Of a stretch of 64,000 bases of DNA, positions 23,424-34,651 are shown piece after piece (positions within the stretch are counted from its first letter, which is position 1; each line of letters starts with the position of its first letter). A program made the translations under genes and the position numbers. The DNA is from Dentipellis sp. KUC8613 (lineage: Eukaryota > Basidiomycota > Agaricomycetes > Russulales > Hericiaceae), in assembly GCA_002286715.1 (NCBI GenBank), contig NSJX01000024.1, positions 124,001 to 188,000 on the forward strand, in the 5' to 3' direction. Below the pieces are notes generated by a model that worked only from the letters and a program-made list of their open reading frames with translations, was not told the origin of the DNA and did not search any database.

Positions 23424-24512
23424 CTAGGTTCTCCGCGACACGCCTCGGGAGGTAGTAGTTGCGCGGGAGGATGCGGAGGGTCTGGCTATCCTGGACACGC
23501 CAGACCCGCTACTGTTGGCACTACTTGCCCTCATATGACTGGTCGATGATGCTGCAGGGGCTTGCAGAAATATTATGTGAGTAAGCTTGTAACAAGCGAT
23601 ATTCTGACATGCTTACCACCTCTGGTAACCCCTCGTGTTGCACTGGCACGCATCGATGCCCTAGTGCCTCTCACCCCTCTTACACCGCTCGTACTCCTCG
23701 AAGCCATTTTCTCCTTCTTCTCGCGATCCAGCCTTTCCTTTTCCTCTTTGGCTTGCCGCTCCATTTCTTCTCTTTCTCGTCTTTCCTGTTCCCTCTGCGC
23801 TGCGAGAGCTTTTTCCTCTTCTTCTTTTCGTCTTCGCTCTGCCTCTTCGCGTTCCTCCTTTTCAAGCACTTCCTCATCCTTCAAGGATCCGCATCAGAGA
23901 CTGGAATGGGTCTACCAAGCGCGCTGTACTCACCGCTTCAGCACCGTGCCATCTCTCGTCAAATATAAGACGCGTCGCCTGCTCCGACTTGGCGAGAATG
24001 CTAACATATTTGTTGAGCAATGCGTCCGTATGTTCTAGTTGAGCTGCTACTCGCTGCCAAGGCGTCAGCTATTGCCAGTCTGCCAGGATTGAAGAACGCA
24101 CATCGGTTGCCGACTCCGTCTCCGCGAGCGCCTTATTGTAAACGTTGAAAGCAGCATTCAATTTCTTCAGCACAAACAAGTCATTTTGCAGCTTTTCTTC
24201 CCTCATCCGTGCAGCCAGACGTTCTTTCGCCTCCTCGTCTTCCACGCCCCCAGCTAGTTCCTTACCCTCGTCCTCTTCAGCGTTGTCGTTCTCATCAACA
24301 TCAACGGAATCATGGTTGTCCGTCGGCTGGGCGAGCAGGCTAAAAGGTTTCTGTTTGCTACGACGATCCGTCAGGGACAGTTCGGATAAAGACAGATCGT
24401 CGCCGCCTGGTCCGGTACTGGGTATCGAAGAAGAAGATGGGAATGACGCGAAGCCGGGAGATTCTGAGAGCAGGCGAGAGCCCGAGGGCATTCCTGAATC
24501 AATGGAGTCCAT
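23424..24512 (-). CDS. DUO1: DASH/Dam1 complex subunit DUO1
   Basis: DUO1 is a subunit of the fungal DASH ring that couples kinetochores to spindle microtubules. The ATG at 24512 opens MDSIDSGMPSG and a Ser/acid-rich N terminus. The conserved Duo1 core has LKKLNAAFNVYNKALAE near 24130-24180 and the region VAAQLEHTDALLNKYVSILAKSEQ near 23990-24050, across a short intron. A strongly charged coiled coil (Glu/Lys/Arg repeats) at 23700-23880 follows, then a basic SR/GR-rich tail. Splicing at GTAAGC near 23615 to the AG near 23560 gives a tail ending SRGVSRRT at the TAG 23424-23426. Reading through the donor would stop at 23573. Roughly 280-300 residues. Confidence 0.86.
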
Positions 24513-25389
24513 CAAAGTGATTTTGAGGACGGTGAAGTCGAGTACAAGCGAGTATTGCAAGGCACTGTGACCGGAGAGAGGAAAGCGGCGTCGCGTCGAG
24601 TCGCGTATCTACTGACGTGACCAACGCGTGACAAGCGCGCGGGACCACGAAATTGAATGCTGTTTTGTACCTCGCTGACACTGCCTTTTCCCAGCTATGC
24701 AGCACTATCTTGGGGACTATTGCAGGGTTGTATGTGCTGCTTTCTTTGCTGGAAAATGTGGAATCTAACGACCATCTCCTTGACTGCATCTTTAGACTTC
24801 GAAATAAATACCAGACTGTCGTCCACTGCGGATTGAGCCGTCTCATTAACCGCCCATGGCGCAGTGCAGCTGTATCACGCAGGAATGGCCACCATCTGCG
24901 ACAACGAGGCAATCTAGGGCACTCCATGATCTCGATCTTGGCATTGGCTTCGGGACATTTGTACTGAATGAGCGGCCTAACGGACACCTCGTGTTCATCG
25001 ATGGGCCGCCTCCTTCCAGGCTCGGCGACGAGCTGTACTGCGCATCCTTGCAAAGTGCGTCGATCTTCGCAGTACCCGAGGTTGCAGGCTGCTGGTCGCA
25101 CTTCGGCATCGGAAATACTGCTGGCTTTTCCTGGCACTGAGAAAGATGGTTTGCATCACCCGTTCGGTCACAGTCGGGACCCTCGAATTGACGAAAGGTG
25201 TCGTTGTTCAACACCCTGACGGCCGCAGTTCACTTAAATCACCGGAGGCCATAATTGAACTGCACCGCTCTAACCGCCCTAGGTCCCTTTGGACGCGTAA
25301 TTTATTTCGAGACGCCTGACCAAGCTGGTATATCTTGGATGGCGGTGGGTAGGTTCCGTGCCTTTTTACCTTTCCCTTGTACTACTACG
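24513..25389. other. Divergent intergenic region between DUO1 and a membrane-protein gene
   Basis: About 880 bp containing both promoters. Frames of 94-212 codons lie on top of each other on both strands (24499-25137 minus, 24856-25140 plus). They have no domain, signal peptide or intron pattern I can support, so I leave them uncalled. Confidence 0.45.
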
Positions 25390-26660
25390 ATGACACCGAC
25401 GACGACATTCCAGACGACGACGTTTCGGACTACGTTCTTGTTTCTAGCATATATCCATTTATTCTCCTCGCTATTGCCTGTGCTCGGACGAAATGAAATT
25501 ACGGCAACCTGTGGTCCGGGATGGAATTGGGTGAGTTCTGTCTTCTGCCAAATGTCAGAAGAATCTTGAACTGTCCTTCTAGGCATCGAATTCCATCGGC
25601 CAAGACCCATGCACGATAACCACACAACTGTCTCAAGTATGCGCCAAGGGTATGTTCCCATTGGAATGGATCCGCATAAGAACGTTTTGGCAACTTGTTT
25701 GCAGGATACCTCCTTGAACCGTTGGATGTCGACTCATCTTCAACAAACCCATCTTACAAGGGACCGTCGACATCTGACCCCTGTCAATGTAGTACGGTGG
25801 TGTATTCCCTAACGAGTGCCTGTGCTGCGTGTCAGGGTGCGACATGGCTGCAGTATGTCCGGAATGCTCTAAACTCCTGGCGTCCGCTTATCCTCATTCA
25901 CAATCACAGATGGTCAGCGTGGTCAGAGCATTGCCCTTCAAACATCACAGACGGGTCGTACGTACCGCACAGAACGTGTTCTCCACCGCTCAAGCGCTCA
26001 ATCGGTAATCCCGCTGACACAGATATCCTATGAGTATCCCGAACACGACATCCGTTCCTCATTGGGCATTTTCAAGCGTCATCGTATGTACATCCTCTCG
26101 CTTCCGGGAGCTCGATCTTACACCACGCGCAGCAAAACGATGGGTGGAGTATTTCCCAAGCGATGTCAGCCGGAGGTGCGTATTGTGCCGATCGTTAGTT
26201 GAGTATCAGCCTGCTGACGTCGTATGTCAGAGGGGCCAGAGTCGACGGGGATCTCTTCGGCAGCGCCGACGTCGACAACGTCTGCCTCATCTTCCTCCTC
26301 CGCTTCGGCCTCAGCCGCTTCACAGACATCTAGCGTTGAAGCACAGCATAAATCATCGCACAACGCGGCGGAAGCAGGCATAATCATGGCTGTAGTCGTT
26401 GGAGTCGCTCTGCTTGGAGGCCTGATCACCCATCTATATCAAGTCTACCGTCGTCCACAAGGCCTACATGGTCCAGCCCCCACAGACGCTATCTACGATG
26501 GTCCGCCACTCTCAGCGACCGAGGGAAAATATCCGGGAGTCCGCTACGGGCACGTATCGACTTTGTCCGTAGAGGACGGAACCATGTGCGTTACAATAAT
26601 ATTCTCTGTGTATGATTCATCATTTTGACACCTTTCGCAAGCACTCTAGGCCGGCGGTAG
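25390..26660 (+). CDS. Single-pass membrane protein with cysteine-rich ectodomain, unknown function
   Basis: The ATG at 25390 opens a Thr-rich start and a hydrophobic signal sequence (LFLAYIHLFSSLLPVLG). The ectodomain is spread over short exons with segments I associate with a lineage-specific mushroom family: ASNSIGQDPC, LSQVCAKGY, DPCQCSTVVYSLTSACAACQG near 25780-25840, then IPNTTSVPHWAF near 26040. A Ser/Thr/Ala-rich stalk follows at 26225-26350. One transmembrane helix (AGIIMAVVVGVALLGGLI) is at 26377-26430, then a basic YRRPQG stop-transfer and a cytoplasmic tail. The last exon join (donor near 26586 to acceptor near 26640, TAG 26658-26660) is the least certain. The layout suggests a surface sensor or adhesion protein, but no function is known to me. 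Confidence 0.7.
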
Positions 26661-27523
26661 AAGCTCAGCAATATCATCTCCACCTTCACTAATGTCAATG
26701 TTGATGCCGCTGGATCGGCACCATGACCTATGCGCAGAGCCACAAATGCCCTGCTCAACTCTTTGTCTTTTGGAATGGCAGCGAAGAGCTGCATTATTTA
26801 TTTTCACGACCATGACATGCATCGGGGACATTACCTTACACTACCAGCACCGCCTACTACTACTACTTACATTTCCACTCTGTACAAAACTGCATCGCAT
26901 AACCACTGCCAAATTTCGCTGATGACGGCTTTGGAAATCGTTGCCTCAGTCTACTCAATTTGGCTTACAGACATCTACGGCACGTAATTCCAGATAATAA
27001 TTCCACGATAACCCCAGGCGCTACGCCAACGATGTCGGTGTCGTCACGTCGGGAGGTGGTTACGTAATCCCGACGTCCCGACGCCCGACGCTCCCATTTT
27101 GGAATGCTATGCTCTGGGCAAGCCAGGTACCTCCTGTTCACCACACGATGAATAGCACCGCAAGATCGGATTGCGCTCACCGCAAATGCTCCGGAACTAC
27201 GCACAGTTTGACTCACATGTGAACTTCCTATGTTGAAAGGTGTAAACACCCATAAACAGCGTTTGTACTTCCAGATTTCTAAACATGCAACATGTTGTTC
27301 TGCTGATGCCCCCGGACGCGTCATGGCAGTCGACGTACACCACTCCCCTCATCTTCATTCGTTCGCCTATACATTCATATCGATAAGCAGCTACTTATAT
27401 ACGTCATACATGCGCGCAACCTCCTGCTCCTCAACTCCCCCACGACAAATCGACTCAAGATACAAAAAAAATAAGATTCGGCGCGTCAAAAAATGCAGCC
27501 CGAAGGCCGTTCAATATCATGAA
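26661..27523. other. Intergenic gap, no gene seen
   Basis: About 860 bp between two genes whose 3' ends face each other. Frames up to about 120 codons occur on both strands without recognisable content. Confidence 0.5.
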
Positions 27524-29472
27524 TCATGACCGTAAAGTCATACCACCCGGCATCGGTGGCGTAGGGCGCCCGAACTGGACAGACCTACAAGACCAAGGAA
27601 ACAAAGGACAGTGTGCATCAACACTCCACGTCAAAAGCATACAAAGACCCAGCCCGTAACCTCGGACAGGGACTCACCCTCCAGCAAAGAGCGGCACGCT
27701 CGTCCCCCGCGACACGGGGGAGCGGGGGTCCAGCCCCGCCTCGTATGTCCTTCCCGGTGAGTGCACAGGTTGGGAGAGACCAGTCAAGCCGAGCGTCGAC
27801 TGCGTCAGCTCCGCCAGCGACGGGTAGAGCGGCGTGCCGGGCGCGCGCACACGTCCGGATGGGGTGACCAGCGGCGAGCGCGGCATCAAGGACGTGCGCG
27901 GCGTTGCGGGCAGTGGCACGCGCGATGGGCTGCGTGCGGACACCGGCGTCGGGGGGAGGGGAACGCTGGCAGCCTTGATTGGGGTAAAAGAAGATCTAAC
28001 TGTGTGGAAGCTCAACTCAGGCGCCAGGGCCGACAGGGCTGGTGACGCTGATGCCCGCATTTGCGCTCTTGCTGGTGGTGCGTCAGGCGTGTTGGGTCTT
28101 GTCGGCTGAAGGTCGTAAGGCCGATGGCACGTGGGGCACACACTTCTAGCTTGTGGGCGACAGTCGCAGCTGGCCTTCGAGCTTGGGGTTGAAGGGAGGC
28201 GCGTTGGATGCCTGCTAGGTCCAGCAGCCAGCTCACTGTAATCCTCATACTCCAGATCACCCAGGTCGTCTTCATAACCAGGTGCTTCCTCTTGAATCGA
28301 AGGCTCCCGCTTGACAGGAACGGGGCTTTCAGCTTCAAGCTTGGGCTTTCCTGACGCAGGAAGTCGCCGGCTACGGCGCACAGGGCTCGGCGGCAGTGAA
28401 AGCGGCACGTATTGGGTTACCTCCGTAGGCCCAGATGAGGTCTGCGTTGTTGGCAGAGACTCGGTTCGACTGATCTTCTTAGGACTCGTCCAGGAAGCAG
28501 CCGGAGACGCAGCATTCTGGTCGAGGCTGTAGTACTTCGAAGGCGAATCGCTCGAGCTCGACAGAAGAGACTCCGTGCGTGGGTATCGCCTTGAAGATCC
28601 ACCAGAAGCTGGAACCGAGAATGAAAATGAATCACTACTAGACGCATTCTCATATGCTTCTTGCTTGGTCCTTGAAGCACCACGATTGGCAGGGATTGAC
28701 CTTGCTGAGCGAGCAGGCGAGGGGGCAGCGGAAGCCCGTTCACTCGGGATTAGCTGGGTCACATCTGTCTGCGGCGTCGCCAAGCGGGACGACGTCCGCG
28801 AGCGAGCGACTCTTGTCCGACTCCGCGGGGTTACCTTGATGTTGTCGTCTTCAGCCATAGCTCGCGCGAGCTCCTCAAGTTCTTCCTCTTCCTCTGCGAC
28901 TTCCTCCACGACGACACGCGATCGATCTGGCGTTTCTTGCCTCGGTCGGGTAGGGGGCGCGGAAGCACTCGGTCTTGTATGCGCATTATGAGGCACCTCC
29001 CTGTCTCTTTGTAGAGGACTGGCCTCGCTCCTTGGACGAGGCCGTGCCTCCGCTGATTCTCGTGGAGGGGCTCTAGGGGCTGTTGGCGGAGCACCCGCAG
29101 CGCTTGAAGAAGCTTGGCGCGCGCCGTGATCACGCTCTTGTCTGCAATAACAATCTTGACTACAAGAACAAGGGTTGTTTTGAGTGTTGGTCCTGGGCCT
29201 CGCATCATCCAGGCCAACAGCTCTGACATCGCCCCTGGCTAGAGCGTCTTGATATGCGGACTCAGCCTCTTCAAAGGTCTGAAATCCTTCCCAAAGAGCG
29301 CCAGGAACACCTCGTATCTGAGGCGCTGCCTCCAGCCTTAGGATGAAGTATAATCAACGACAACTCATCAGACGACGAAGACAACACCTAGCTGAACAGC
29401 TAGGGGGCTGACTCACCAGCGACGATATATTCCCGGCCTTTTGCCAACGACGACGACTTGCCATTTCCCCAT
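27524..29472 (-). CDS. Viroplasmin-domain (RNase H1 N-terminal type) protein with long disordered tail
   Basis: A 56-nt first coding exon from the ATG at 29472 encodes M-G-K-W-Q-V-V-V-V-G-K-R-P-G-I-Y. It is spliced at GTGAGT to an exon starting near 29338. Together they form the small viroplasmin/RNase H1 N-terminal fold: strand, IYRRW, then PQIRGVPGALWEGF and FEEAESAYQDAL. In RNase H1 this domain binds RNA-DNA hybrids. No RNase H catalytic domain follows. The next 500 or so residues are low complexity, with a C-S-C-S-Q-D-C-Y-C cluster near 29140 and acidic runs. There are many Ser-Pro/Thr-Pro sites and a CDCRPQ..VCPTCHRPY cluster near 28110-28180. The frame can stop at 27674 or splice at GGTGAGT to a final short exon ending at 27524; I favour the latter because both splice sites are good. 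Confidence 0.75.
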
Positions 29473-30016
29473 ATCATGAAACGAAAGAAAATGCCCAGCT
29501 GTGCCAGGGGAAGTATTGGCAAGAGGAAAGAGACAAGAGGAAGAGACCCCCAACGCAACTTGGTTGAACTCTCGCTTATGGTTGTGACAGTTCCGAGGAC
29601 GCGACGTGACTCGACTCGACGCGTTCTCAGCGCGTCACGCGTCGGGGAGGGAAATTCCATAGCCTACCTAATTTTCTAAACGTACAAGCAGGCCAGTCGG
29701 GAATGGGTAGAATACTTGAGAACATAGGCAAATCACATCGATGGACATACACCTCTCATTCTAGGTACAACGGATACCACGCGCTTTGATTTGCTTCCGT
29801 CTCACACGAGGCTTCCCCGGTACGGAAGCAAATCGCCACGCCCCTTTCAGCAGACACACTCGTCATCGACCGAAATCACTTGGGGGTATCAAGCAGAAAG
29901 TAGGTTGCGCATAGCATAGATACAAAGCATCTCCATTGTCCAGTCTACAGTCTTCTCCGCGTAATATACCAGCACGTCTCTCGTTCTAGTAAACTCTCCC
30001 ATCAGCACCAATCACG
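29473..30016. other. Intergenic gap, viroplasmin-gene promoter and ATG27 3' flank
   Basis: About 540 bp. No coding region supported. Confidence 0.5.
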
Positions 30017-31119
30017 CTACACAGCGATGTAGCCACCCCGGCTTGACGTGTGTCGTGGTCGGAAAGACGAGCAGAGGTGCGACACGACGTCACGAGCCAT
30101 GTAAGGCACTTCGCGCCAGAAATCACGGTGCCTGCAACGAAGAACATCAGCCGTGAGATTTGCAGTGCAAGCGAAGCTGCTATGAACACGTACGGAATTA
30201 GATCGGCGCCTGTTGCGCCGTAGGTAGTGTAGTTGTAATATGCGCCCAGGATAAAGTAGCCCGCGAAGACCAGAATCACCCTAACGGTATGGTCAGCGCG
30301 GCACAAGTCGACATGCCGTCATTTGGACTCACACAAGGAAGAACCAGCCAATCCCACTCCCGACAGATTCTTCTTCCTTCTCATCTCCGCTCCCGCTTCC
30401 GCCCCCAGTCTTATCATCCCCTTTTGGTGGCTCTTCGTCTCCCTGGAATCCGCACCCTGCAGGGGTACTCCATTCTACATGGGCTTCACCATCCTCATAG
30501 GATTTGAAGACAGGGTCGGACGTCTCGGTCGAACATAATAGCGAGAGCTTAAACGCCTGTGGTATTGGTTCTGCGGACCCGGAAGAAGGATATGGAGGAC
30601 CGTGAATTTTAATATTCAGTCCTCTCGGTGCTAACAGACGGTAAGTGTAGGGATAGGTAGAAATGAGTGATAGCTTACAAGACAAAATAGCGTGTTCCTC
30701 GTGAAGTCCAGAGGTCTGTGCCAGGGGAACGACAGCGACTACCCGGTCGGACTCGCTGTCTTTCTTGTTCACTTTCGTGAGACATGCCCTCGTACCCGAA
30801 GGGCACTGAGAACCAACGTGCAGTCACAATATTGCCACAACGCAGTCAGTCCAGCATGACGTACCTGGTCGCGCTCATCCACATCGTCTAATATGTTCAA
30901 TTCGCCACAGATATTAAATCTAATGGTGTCCTGCATCGAGCTGGGCGGTGTATCCCGTGTTCTCGACACAGTATGGTCTCCGGAGATAGAGCTCAAGTCG
31001 TACTTCATCCGGGAGACCTCGATCCTGCAGTCGTCCTGAGCGCTGGCCACGGACAGATACGAGCCCAATAGGAAAGCCATGAGAGGCATTTTGGAGAACA
31101 CGCGTCTTCTGCGCACCAT
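30017..31119 (-). CDS. ATG27: Autophagy-related protein 27 (mannose-6-phosphate-receptor-like)
   Basis: ATG27 is a type I membrane protein cycling among Golgi, endosomes and vacuole; in yeast it helps ATG9 movement. The ATG at 31119 sits in a good CCACCATGG context and opens a signal peptide ending SVASAQ. The lumenal domain follows with MKYDLSSISG, then SMQDTIRFNICGEL and CPSGTRACL. Next is PRGLNIKIHGPPYP near 30590-30620, then LSLLCS and a WSTPAGCGF segment. An acidic GDEKEEE linker leads to the helix GIGWFFLV..VILVFAGYFILGAYYNY near 30230-30350. The cytoplasmic exon reads LIPHRDFWREVPYMARDVV and ends YIAV at the TAG 30017-30019. That ending is a YxxPhi sorting signal, like the YSAV of yeast Atg27. 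Cysteine spacing fits the MRH fold. Divergent from the ataxin-3 gene, 250 bp apart. Confidence 0.88.
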
Positions 31120-31369
31120 GGTGGAGATAGAAGAGGAAGACGAAGAAGGACGGAGGGAAAGATGAGGAAGGGGGTTGCCAGTGAGACCTTGACCGCGCCC
31201 GTAGCAGGTCCCCGGGAACCCCGGCATACGTAATATACGCGCTGCTTGCGCGTCGCGTCGACTCGATCATCCTCTCCTGCCCTCCTGCGCCACTTCACCA
31301 CAGCTTGTTTACCGCCCACCACCGCCTTCAATTCTCCTTTGCGCGCGTTCTTACTTACAACTCTGAATT

Positions 31370-33291
31370 ATGGCGGGCTTGGAAGGCCTTATTCCTCTCA
31401 TTTATCATGAAAAACAGGAAGCTGGGTCCATGCTCTGTGCGCAACATGCTCTGAACTCACTTCTCCGTATGTATCTACGCTTGTACGGCGATCCAGACAC
31501 TGACTAACTTTCCATGCGATCCTTTACAGAGGGTAACTATGTTGGTCTCCGACACTGAATATTCTCCCCACGGAGCTAATGTGTTACTGTCGCATTAGTT
31601 CACAACACCTGATCTCTCGGAGATCGCCCGATCGCTCGATACACTGGAAGGAAGTTACAGAGAAGAAGACGCAGAACGCACGAGTACCAATATGGATGAT
31701 ACAGGTCCTTACCGCAACTTGTCAAGCACTTTCAAAGGCTGACATCGATCCGCAGGATTCTTCTCTGTCCAGGTCTTGGAGAATGCTCTTAATGTTTGGG
31801 GGTTAAGGTAAACAAACAACCTTTATACTCGGACCTCTCAGGTATTGACCGTACATCAGTCTGGTTCGCTGGCGCAGTGAGGAAATGCGACCCTACCAAA
31901 ATCGTCCCCAGTAAGTTTTGAATTACTTCCGAACATCCGTCGAAATATACATCCACATATCAGCACGCAACTAGCCTTCATTCTCAACCTCAACCAGCAC
32001 TGGTTTACACTTCGCCGCTTCGGCGACGCGACCCCACAAATTGATCTTGACCAAGGCAACGGCCACTGGTTCAACCTTAACTCATTCCTCGACGCTCCAG
32101 AATGGGTAAGCAAGACATACCTCGGGATGGTCCTTCAGCAGGCAGAAACCGAAGGTACATCATCTATACCTCTTCTCAATCCACCCCGCCACTCACCGTC
32201 CGTGCTTAGGCTACTCCGTGTTCGCCGTGACCCAGTCAAACCCCGACGCGCCCCTGGCGCTTCCCCGTACCCAAGCCGACGAAGTCGCGGCAACGCTCCC
32301 CGACCCCGCAGGCGGGCGGTCCGCCCAGCTTTCTACCTCGCGCACCCCCCGCGCACCCTCTGGCCTCGAAGACGAAGACCTGGAACTACAAGCAGCGCTG
32401 CAGGCGTCCCTCTCAGCCGACCCCCAGGCAGCCTGGGCACAAGTCCAAGCCCAATGGGGCGAGTCCTCAGGGTCCGGCGCCTCCACATCGACCTCAGGCT
32501 TCCGCGGCAGTGGATCCTCTTCGCGGGCAGATGTGCCGCACAACCGCGGCCTGTCAAATCCAACGCTTCCCCAAGTGCCATTCGCGCCCCTGGGCCCGTC
32601 ATCATCGGGCAACCTCCTCCCGCCACTGGCAGACAACCCCGAGGACCCCGTTGCGGCAGGTGTCGCTCGCAACCGCGCACTTCTGGAGCGCATGCAGCGC
32701 GAACAGGAAGCAGCCCTCAGGGAAAGCTACGAGGAGGAGATCGCACGCTTCGGCACGGGCGCGGGCACCAGCGCAGGCCCCGTTCAGGCTGGGCCCAGTG
32801 CCGAGGACGATGAGGACGAGCAGCTACGGCGGGCAATTGCCGAGAGTGAGGCGCTCGCGCGCGGGGACCAAGCACACGCAGGTGGCAGGGATGATGAGCT
32901 GCTCGATGACGACGGCATGGACCTCGATGCTCCGCACCAAGGACCTGTGCAAACCCATGCGTATGCGCAACCCGAGCACCGCTGGCCCGCGCCTGGCGAC
33001 CGTGTGTATGATGACGACGATGCGGAGTTGCAGGCTGCGCTGCGCGCGTCGCTGGAGGATGTCCCTCCTGAGTTCCGTATTCCAGACACGCCGCCACCTG
33101 CGCGGCCGGAGCCACCTTCTGCGCCTGCACCGGCGGCTCCCAGCAGCGCACTTTCTGCGGAGACAGAATCTGACCGGACAAGCAATGCGGAGACGGAGAC
33201 AGAAGGTGAAGCTGAGGCCGAGCCGCAGGAGGAGCAAGTCAGTGTAGAGGAGATGCGGCGGAGACGGTTGGCACGGTTCGGGGGTTCTTGA
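31370..33291 (+). CDS. Ataxin-3-like deubiquitinase (Josephin domain with three UIMs)
   Basis: Josephin-family cysteine protease that trims ubiquitin chains. The ATG at 31370 gives MAGLEGLIPLIYHEKQEAGSMLCAQHALNSLL, shown here only by its key part: the nucleophile Cys in SMLCAQHALN. Short exons then give GNYFTTPDLSEIA and FFSVQVLENALNVWGL. The catalytic-His segment NLNQHWFTLRR is near 31990-32020, then GHWFNLNSFL. The C-terminal half is one large exon from about 32205, with three ubiquitin-interacting motifs: LELQAALQASL near 32385-32415, QLRRAIAESEA near 32820-32850, and AELQAALRASL near 33020-33055. It ends RRRRLARFGGS at the TGA 33289-33291. No polyglutamine tract as in the human protein. 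Confidence 0.92.
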
Positions 33292-33548
33292 TGTATGTTA
33301 GAAGCGAAGGAAGGTGAGAAACGCAGACATTGAGAATTTGCATTACTGTACTGGATGTAGGTTTTGTGCATTTATATATCACCTTGGTCATTTGACGCGC
33401 ATCTCAAGAGTGAGTATATTTCGACCTAATACCATTGGAAGCATTCAATTCCACTGCGCAAGGTGTCGCGCAATTCCATTATATATCATGCGCTAACCTA
33501 TCGTACTGTACCCAATGGCTATCATCTCGTTAGAAATACAGTCATCGT

Positions 33549-33982
33549 CTACTGGCCCTGGCCGAAGCCAAGAGCATTCTTAGCCTTGCCGGTGAGCGAC
33601 TCCTGCAAATGCGAATGGTCGTGATCAATGACAGGTGATCAACAAAGATACAGTAATATTTACATGGTTATCGTTCTTGTTGCCTGTCACGGCGTCAGAA
33701 GCCTGCTGTGTGTACGACTTCTGGCTCTGCACGACGACCAGAGAGTCAGCGCATGAAGAGCTTGGAAGAGCAGGGAGATGAACACACCTCAGGCTGCGCG
33801 GTAGAGGCAGCAGAGTCGGCCTTGCCCTGGAACTTGTCACCGAAGTGCTCGGTGGTGCTCTTCTCAGAGTCGGGCTGCAACACGCTGAGCATCATCATAC
33901 GAGGCGCGGGGAGCATCAGCTAATCTACCTTCACGGAGCTGGCAACCTTGTCGGTGAAGGATTGGCGGCCGGCGTCGGTCAT
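33549..33982 (-). CDS. HSP12/HSP9-family small stress protein
   Basis: A small, highly hydrophilic, probably disordered protein of the Hsp12 (Wh11, HSP9) family, which accumulates on stress or starvation and associates with membranes. The ATG at 33982 opens MTDAGRQSFTDKVASSVKPDSEKS. It continues with FGDKFQGKADSAASTAQP, KSYTQQASDAVTGNKNDN and a last exon SLTGKAKNALGFGQGQ, to the TAG at 33549-33551. About 80-85 residues in four exons, which is many introns for such a short protein. The start matches the yeast and basidiomycete HSP9/12 pattern (Ser-Asp/Thr-Asp, then R-x-[SD]-F-x-D-K). The joins are clear because each exon ends at GT and begins after AG. Confidence 0.88.
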
Positions 33983-34079
33983 TGTTGAAATATGTAAGTG
34001 GGTGGGTTGGTGGGTTGGTGCGGTGAGTGTGAGTAGATGAGGTGAATTGGATGGGTGTTACTGAGGGATGCAGGGGAGG

Positions 34080-34087
34080 TATTTATA
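34080..34087 (-). promoter_or_regulatory. TATA box of the HSP12-like gene
   Basis: TATAAATA on the minus strand 98 bp before the ATG. An AGGGG (stress-response-element-like) sits next to it at 34072-34076. That position is downstream of the TATA box, unusual for a regulatory STRE, so I give it little weight. Confidence 0.6.
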
Positions 34088-34651
34088 CGCCGCTGGCAGT
34101 ATGGACACGACTCCACCGCGCGAGGCTCCAAGGTCGCGTCGGGATCACCTGACCGACGGGGGCAACGTCATGCCCTAGCGAGCGCGTCACCGTCAGCTCC
34201 GTGACGTCGCAATGACCCTCCCCAAGAGTATTGCACGCATGGAATCTCACCAAAGTACAGCATTCCTAGGCCTGCATCGGTGCGTGCGCAGTTCCCCGCA
34301 CAGATGTGGATCCGAGATCCCCAATAGCCTGCTGTATCGCCAAGACGTGCACCACTACCATGCAGAAGGGCATGTCAAGTGATGGAAGTGCTCGTTGTAT
34401 GATTGGCTCATCATAGTATGCACGTATTGGGTGTGCGAAATCGACGAGCCTGGAGCCTTGGACATTGAAGAAAACACCAGAGGCGACGTGGATGCCGTGA
34501 ATCCGTTCATTTTGGCGTTTCCGCTAGCTAGATTGGTGATAGAAATCTCCCACACCTCTTCAAAGTAGAAGCAAGCACGTGTCTGCTTTGGCAGCCAGCG
34601 TATGAGCAAAACACAACACGGGAGAGTCGGAGGAAGAGGTCGCAAATCAAC
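34088..34651. other. Divergent intergenic region between HSP12-like gene and the next gene
   Basis: About 560 bp containing both upstream regions. A 118-codon minus-strand frame (34355-34711) overlaps the start of the next gene and has no recognisable content. Confidence 0.45.

Noticed and set aside
24499..25137. 212-codon minus-strand frame upstream of DUO1
   Set aside because: It overlaps the DUO1 5' region and plus-strand frames, and shows no domain, signal peptide or conserved block.
34072..34076. AGGGG stress-response element next to the HSP12-like gene
   Set aside because: A five-base match on the transcript side of the TATA box is expected by chance and is in the wrong place for an activator site.
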